From: Ricordea florida
Taxonomy: Eukaryota; Cnidaria; Anthozoa; Corallimorpharia; Ricordeidae
Direction: 5' to 3'
Assembly: GCA_949710005.1 (NCBI GenBank)
Contig: OX453281.1
Location: forward strand, 17,988,001 to 18,052,000
Length of the DNA stretch: 64,000 nucleotides
Shown: piece by piece, positions 58,701-64,000 of the stretch
Layout of the letters: every line of letters starts with the position of its first letter
How positions within the stretch are numbered: the stretch's first letter is position 1
Translations under genes and position numbers: made by a program
The notes under the pieces: model-generated
What the model saw: the letters and a program-made list of their open reading frames with translations, nothing else
The model's database searches: none
What the model was told of the DNA's origin: nothing

Positions 58701-59026
58701 TGCAATTACCTTAATTTTGATAATGCATCACAAATTCCATTTTCAGCATGCCACTTGCTGGAAGTTCAACACTCCCTTGTCAAGCAATTAAATCTACGAA
58801 AAAAGGAAGAGACGATCATTCCAAGTTCTCAACATACCTTTCTGTTAAACTCCCCAATAAGTAGATATTTTAATTTAGTACATTAAAATAGTCAGGTGAT
58901 TATACAAAATTATGTGCTCTGATTGATTTGATATCTTGGATAATCATAACTATAACAAAATTCTCAAATCTGATTGGCTATCAACTGCCCTGATTTCAGC
59001 CTTAATAGGACAGTTTAAATAAGACG

Positions 59027-59061
<35 letters not shown>

Positions 59062-61798
59062 CCGTCACAGGCGTGCTTAAATGCTTTTTTTCACTGCTAG
59101 CAAAACAAAATCTTGGAATTTCATGTGTTTTGATTGAAAAAAAAGTTTATAAATACATGACAAATTTTGTTAAATTTATGATAAATCAGTAATAAGACTT
59201 TGTGTCATCCAATTCGGTCTGCAATCACACTTGTGATTAAACAAATCTGACTCCCTTTACGCCATGACCAAGCATTATGAAAATTTTTCAAAGAAATTTT
59301 TCAAAGAAATTGTTTTTTCTGTCACTTCTGGTTTTGACCTCATGGTGGGGTGTGATTCGGGTTAGTGAACATGACCTCGAATGACCTCTTGCACGCACAA
59401 GTGGATATTGAAAAACCCTTCCGCTTTTCTTTCCACTGCTAAAAAAGCCATGTAATAAATAACCTGTCAACCTCGTCTGTATTCAGTCATTGCAAGGAAA
59501 TCTCAAACCTCAGCCTTGACTGTAATGCAACAAGGTTTCGCTCCCTGTAATGACCTCAGTATGTCATAAAAGTCAAGTCACAGGATAAAACTTATTTTTA
59601 AACTAAAATATATTCCAGAGGAGAATTTAAAAAAACCAATGGCAATATCTTATCAACATGGCTTACAACTTAACCAGATACGTTCAATTACGATTAATAA
59701 TCATTATTCTAAATACATTTCAGATAAAACAAATAAATATGAATATGAGTGATTTCAATTTTAAATCGTTTTGACTGACCAAAACAACTCTTGCTGCCAG
59801 CTTCACCACTGTTTACACTTTTCAGAATAAATATAAGGATTTCTTGTGCAAGAATGGATGATTTGATGAATGATACCAATAACTGCATTCCACAAAAATA
59901 CACTGTGTTTTTATCATCCTATTCTTTAACCCAAACAATGATTCCTAAGCTGTAATTGAAAAGCAGTTTAGATTATGAATTTTTCAGCTCAAAGACTAAG
60001 ATAATAAATTTTGGTCAAATATTACTTAAAATCTGAAAAAAAAAGTGATTTCACAGAAGACAAAGGGTTAAAAGAATAACCAGTGGTCTCTCCTAGAAGT
60101 TAACTACTAGTACATGAATTGTATCTTAAATACTGGAAAATGTGCATGTAGCACAAAAAGTCATCTCAAACAAATCAAATAAAAGTCTAGGGCAGACAAG
60201 ACAGTGCATCTGGAAAGAGTTTAATCCGATATCAAGTCATACCATGCTGGGTAATACACTTCTAATTTAATTTAGTTACAATTTGTACTTTGTCCATTAT
60301 TGATGAGTATGTTAAAAATTCCTTCTGGAAATTTCATCCCTGGGAAAAATGTGAGATGAAAAACCAGTGTCAACATTAAATGTTAGTTTTGCACTTGTTT
60401 AGGATAAAGGAACTTTACCACGGTTTGGTGAAATAGAGATTATTTTATAGAAAATGGATACTACCATTTTCATCTTTGTGTTTGCTAGTATAAGACGTTA
60501 GATGAGTAGAGTTCTCTGATTCACCTGAATGTGAGAAAAAAGGCATACAAGGCATTTTTCATGCTGTAATAAGTTTGAATTTTCATGGATACTTAAGACT
60601 TAATTGCAACTAAACATTCTCTTGAGTTGAAGCTATGTTTTTATCGATGAAAGCTATTTAGGCAAAACTCAAACTATGAAAGTTAAGTCAAGTAAAAAAT
60701 ACTGTACCTCCAGTAAGTAGTGCCAACAATGAATTTTCATGGGGGAAAAAGATCTGTGGATTTTATTCACTGTAATTTCAGTGCTTAAATTTCAGAAAAT
60801 ATTCCTAAGGAATAAATGAAAAAAAAAAAGAAAAAAAAACAGCTTATTCACCATCTGCTTGTAATGAGACACTCATGACAGTGCCTTTAACACTGCCAAT
60901 ATATTTGTTATTGTTATTAAAATCAAAACATGAAAAAAGGATAAAAAAATTAATAACAAACAGAAATCATTAATATTATTATCATACTCATTATCATCAT
61001 CATCATTGTTAATATTATTAGGATTGTTGTTGTTGTTATTATTATTATCATTATTATTGCTATGTAAAGGAAAGTGTACAGACAATTAATTTTGAGGACT
61101 CTAGACAACACTGACAGTGCTATTTTGCCTTCTTAGGTATTAAAAGAAACCCATAAGAATTGAAACGTATCACTTGCGTTCACAGCTTGTCCTGATTCAA
61201 CATTAATTTTCCCAAGTGGTATATTTAGAAACCGCTTGCCCCAGTCTTTGAGCTTGTTGGCACTGATTGGTTCATTAGGTTTCTGTTGATTTCCAAATAT
61301 GGTACTTGGTGCACTGAATGTGGACACGCTGTGGTCGAAAATGTTCAAAAGCAGTCACACTTTTTGAACAAGTCTAATGGGTTTTTGGTATTAATAATAG
61401 CGACGATAATAGTGATCTTGTAGTAATTATTAGGTAATTCTTATTTATGTTATTTTTAGGTGATTCTTATTTAGTAGGGCTCCACTGAAAAATGCCTTTG
61501 GCGAGTTGGATTCCCTCACTAAATATTCTTCTTCTTCTTCTTCTTCTTCTTCTTATTATTATTATTATTATTATTATGATCATGTACACACGCCCTTGCC
61601 CTCTTTCTCTTCTTTAAGAGCAATTCCTACTCCCACATAACCCCTACACTTTCTCTCTAAGTAGTTAACAAGTTATCGTTCTTGCTTTCAGTCTTTTAAG
61701 TTTGCCATACTTAAATGTTGGCATAGATGCTGGAAGTCTAAAGGCCCTAAGAGCGGCAAGAGTGCTAAGACCACTGAAGCTTGTATCAGGCATTCCAA
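52750..61798 (+). CDS. Voltage-gated calcium channel alpha-1 subunit (CaV2-like), 5' part
   Basis: This is the start of the pore-forming alpha-1 subunit of a high-voltage-activated calcium channel. Exons: 52750-52962, 53216-53320, 53489-53628 and 61692-61798, with in-phase GT-AG junctions (exit phases 0, 0, 2, 1). The N-terminal segment is polar and ends [19 protein letters not shown]. Repeat I S1 is [19 protein letters not shown]; then the linker [15 protein letters not shown]2 is [21 protein letters not shown]3 is [14 protein letters not shown]. The last exon gives [19 protein letters not shown] then [13 protein letters not shown], the S4 voltage sensor with regularly spaced Arg and Lys. 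The phrases LFx[21 protein letters not shown] and VVVVTG resemble the CaV2 (N/P/Q) type more than CaV1, and CaV3 seems excluded. Cnidarians have several CaV2 paralogues, so I give no symbol. The remaining repeats lie right of the window. An 8-kb intron (53629-61691) precedes the S4 exon. Confidence 0.9.
57692..57827. mobile_element. Small MITE in the calcium-channel intron
   Basis: TGTTGTGGTTCAATTTTATC and GTTTAAATTTTATTTTCCTT are inverted at the right end (AAGGAAAACAAAATTTAAAC, TTAAACCACAACA). Loop about 35 bp. Confidence 0.75.
60960..61065. repeat. Trinucleotide low-complexity tract
   Basis: Irregular ATT/ATC/GTT repeats (for example TTGTTGTTGTTATTATTATT). On the minus strand it reads as poly-Asn/Asp, which is not evidence of a gene. 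Confidence 0.85.
61524..61577. repeat. (TTC)n-(TTA)n microsatellite
   Basis: About nine CTT units pass directly into about nine ATT units, 115 bp before the S4 exon of the calcium channel. Confidence 0.95.
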
Positions 61799-61885
61799 GT
61801 AAGTGAATTGTAGCATTAACGTTATCTGTTTGCTCAGAAAACTGCCCATAGATTCAGTTTAAAACTGGATACATGTCTAGGGCCG

Positions 61886-62203
61886 GTAGCAAATGGTAAA
61901 ATCTGAGACTTGTTGTGATGCCAAGACCCTTACTTAAAAATCAGAGACCAAGACTAAACAATTTTCAAAAGTCTGAACCCGAGACTTGATAATCAAGTGC
62001 TACTGTCATTAACTTGAACCAACAACAGTCACCTGGTCACACATTTAGTTATAGATTAGCTATTATGACAAGTCCAAGACTTCGAGATCAAAATAAATGC
62101 ACTGTAAAGGAGACTTTGAGACTCTTTGCAAATGCTGCCGAGATTTCAGATTGGATGAAAATTTTGCTATAAACCCAAGATTTTGGAGGTACCATTTGCC
62201 TAC
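61886..62203. mobile_element. MITE with GTAGCAAATGGTA ends
   Basis: GTAGCAAATGGTAAAATC at the left and the inverse of GATTTTGGAGGTACCATTTGCCTAC at the right give imperfect ~22-bp inverted ends. Interior is rich in GAGACTT/CAAGACT words. The minus-strand frame 62063-62260 is read through it. Confidence 0.55.
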
Positions 62204-62737
62204 ATATATCTGCACTACCCCTTTCATTCCCATGATCTGAGCAGCAATTCTCTTGAACAAGTGCCATAAAATACCTTGTTTACCAATGGAGAAAATTTGG
62301 TGTTAAATCAACTCATTAACCTCACGTTGATCTCACGCCTTATTCTCACAACCATTAAATTTTTTCTTGGTGCTGTTTTGTTATTAAATTGAGAAGTTGT
62401 ATATTGATCACATCTGGGAGCTAAAGGGTTAACTTGGGCTTCCTATAAAGTAAATCCTGGGTTTTCTTTCTGAACATTGTCCTTCCACACTTCTTCTAAC
62501 TTAACACCTGCAAATCATACTAGGACAGTGACGGCGATTTGTGGCTGAACAAATAGGCCCAAATTGCAACATGGGTGTTCCCTTTTGGCAACCTCTTCAA
62601 TGCTTAACATGATCAAAATGGAACTTCTCATTTTAATACCAATATCAAGTCAAGTGACCAGACTTGGAGAACAAGTAAAGAAATCAATGTGAGGACATTG
62701 GATCGACCTCACACCAAACTCTCCACACTAACATGTC

Positions 62738-62755
62738 GGGGGGGGGGGGGGGGGA
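62738..62755. repeat. Poly-G run
   Basis: About 18 consecutive G; length may be inexact because such runs are hard to sequence. Confidence 0.85.
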
Positions 62756-64000
62756 AATGGTACAAGCAGAGAGAATTACTACTCATATCATAAGAAGGAA
62801 TGTGTTAGGTTACTCAAAATATGCTTATCGCTTTTGATCGTGTTAGAGTTGACAGGCACAAACTACAGTAAATGATTAACTTGAGCAACGCCATTTGCAC
62901 AGTACCTCCCAAACATACCATCAAAGCTTTCGGCTGGATAGTGGGCCGCATATTCTGCGATTGCAGAATATACGGCCCACTCATTTAAGCCTTGCAATAA
63001 CTGCTGGATGCATTCCGTTCTCACTTCCTGTAGAGTCGACATCTTCGATGAGATAAACATGAATCCAAGCGTGTCGAAGTATTAACTGATACGCATTATA
63101 CAATTTAGGATACAAGAGTGTCCACAGTGATGTGAATTTTCAAGAATTCTTGTAAACTCCTTCTGTTTTTCGCCCGAAAACATATAATAAATCACATGTG
63201 GACATATCTTAAAAACTATCCGCATTCCAATTGATAAAGTTTGACTTCAGTTGGTGGTGCGTCGGTCTATCTCGGAAAATCGAGCTTCGACACGAAGCGC
63301 ATATTTTATGTGTCCAACTCAAACGGAAAAGCAAACGTTGAAGCGATCAAACAACGAACAGGAGAGATTAAATATTTACCAAGGCTTAAGTACATTGAAT
63401 ATGAGATTTTAAGAGTTATTTTGTTTACTAAGCAGAACAATTTGCATAAGTTAAACTGAACGCGTTATAATAAGTTTGCTCACCTTTGGCGAAGAAATGA
63501 ACAATCCATTCCTCGCCCTTTCGCAAAACCGTTTACTCCCCTCAAAATCCACTTCTTCTTCCTTCTTTGTTCGCATATTTCTTTAGTAACAACAAATTCC
63601 AAGCAAAATACATCGTAATTCAGCTTTTTCAAGCCCAAAGTGGCTTAAAATCGAGCACACCTAATCAATAAAGCCGTCATGTGCGAAGGAATTCAAGTAA
63701 TGTGGGCAGTGGTTGTCCAGCGGTTACTGAAAATAGAGGAAACAAATAGGGCGGATTGATTGATTTATTATTTACAAAGAAAGAACTTCAACACTTGAAT
63801 TTCAAATCGCTATTGAACTTTCTCCGTCATAGTTCCAAAAACGTTTTCCTTTAAGATGGGAAGTTTACGAGATTTTAGAATGAGGTCAGTTGACGTGACA
63901 CTGTTGGCTTCAAACCCCATGTTGAAGCTACATGTACGAGCCATGCAGTATGATTTTAAAAAACTAATCGTTGGGCTTTCCGGTAAAGTTAGATGGACAG

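Larger units (their letters stand above)
53629..61691 (+). other. 8-kb calcium-channel intron
   Basis: Mostly unique-looking AT-rich DNA. It includes a CAAACA/TGTTTG-rich patch (57420-57650), an inverted-repeat element (57692-57827), and microsatellites near the 3' end. No convincing alternative exon was found; exon phases before and after match exactly. Confidence 0.6.
61799..64000. other. Next calcium-channel intron, to the right edge
   Basis: I searched for the continuation expected after the S4 exon (a segment like LQVVLKSI in phase 1) and did not find it, so the next exon is probably beyond the window. A short palindrome (GTGGGCCGCATATTCTGC with its inverse) lies at 62941-62980. Confidence 0.5.

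Noticed and set aside
62863-63060. Minus-strand ORF with a possible donor (MSTLQEVRTECIQQLL..)
   Set aside because: It contains a perfect short palindrome (62941-62980) that forces part of the peptide, and no partner exon or family resemblance was seen.

Overview
This is eukaryotic, intron-rich, AT-rich DNA from an animal. The four recognisable genes are animal genes with conserved splice sites. The abundant short hairpin elements, tRNA-derived SINEs and recombinase N-terminus fragments look like those I associate with stony-coral (scleractinian) genomes. A hexacoral is my best guess; no species can be named from the sequence alone.

Layout. (1) 680-11011, plus strand: the last nine exons of KIFAP3 (KAP3), the non-motor subunit of kinesin-2; the 5' exons lie left of the window. 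Its introns are packed with hairpin elements, two C- or G-rich minisatellites and a tRNA-like SINE. One intron holds an exact 139-bp copy of a later exon-intron junction of the same gene. (2) 11012-17713: mostly repeats (arrays of ~120-bp units in opposite orientation, foldback elements), plus a possible two-exon gene on the minus strand for a 52-residue secreted peptide (15815-16059). (3) 17714-20417, plus: complete DPM2, a small two-helix ER membrane protein of dolichol-phosphate-mannose synthesis, whose first coding exon carries only the start codon. (4) 20418-29067: minisatellite, an orphan membrane-protein exon (23238-23444), a LINE tail and TTAA-flanked elements. (5) 29068-38757, minus: a SOHLH2-like germline bHLH regulator with a degenerate response-regulator (receiver-like) domain at its N-terminus. 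(6) 38758-52749: largely mobile-element debris, including two LINE fragments, SINEs, MITE families, and two very small hairpins flanked by 9-bp target duplications. (7) 52750-61798, plus: the first four coding exons of a voltage-gated calcium channel alpha-1 subunit (CaV2-like), from the N-terminus to S4 of repeat I, with an 8-kb intron before the S4 exon; the gene runs off the right edge.

The genes are not an operon and have no obvious joint pathway: ciliary/axonal transport, ER glycosylation, germ-cell transcription and calcium entry. What stands out is the repeat landscape. Several element families occur more than once here, so their ends, target duplications and internal structure can be read by comparing copies. 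The most interesting cases are the KIFAP3 fragment carried in an element with inverted ends, a family carrying the beginning of a recombinase-like ORF next to a hairpin, and a putative first exon framed by 85-bp inverted repeats.

All coordinates and splice junctions were derived by eye. Family assignments rest on remembered conserved motifs; no alignment or database search was run.
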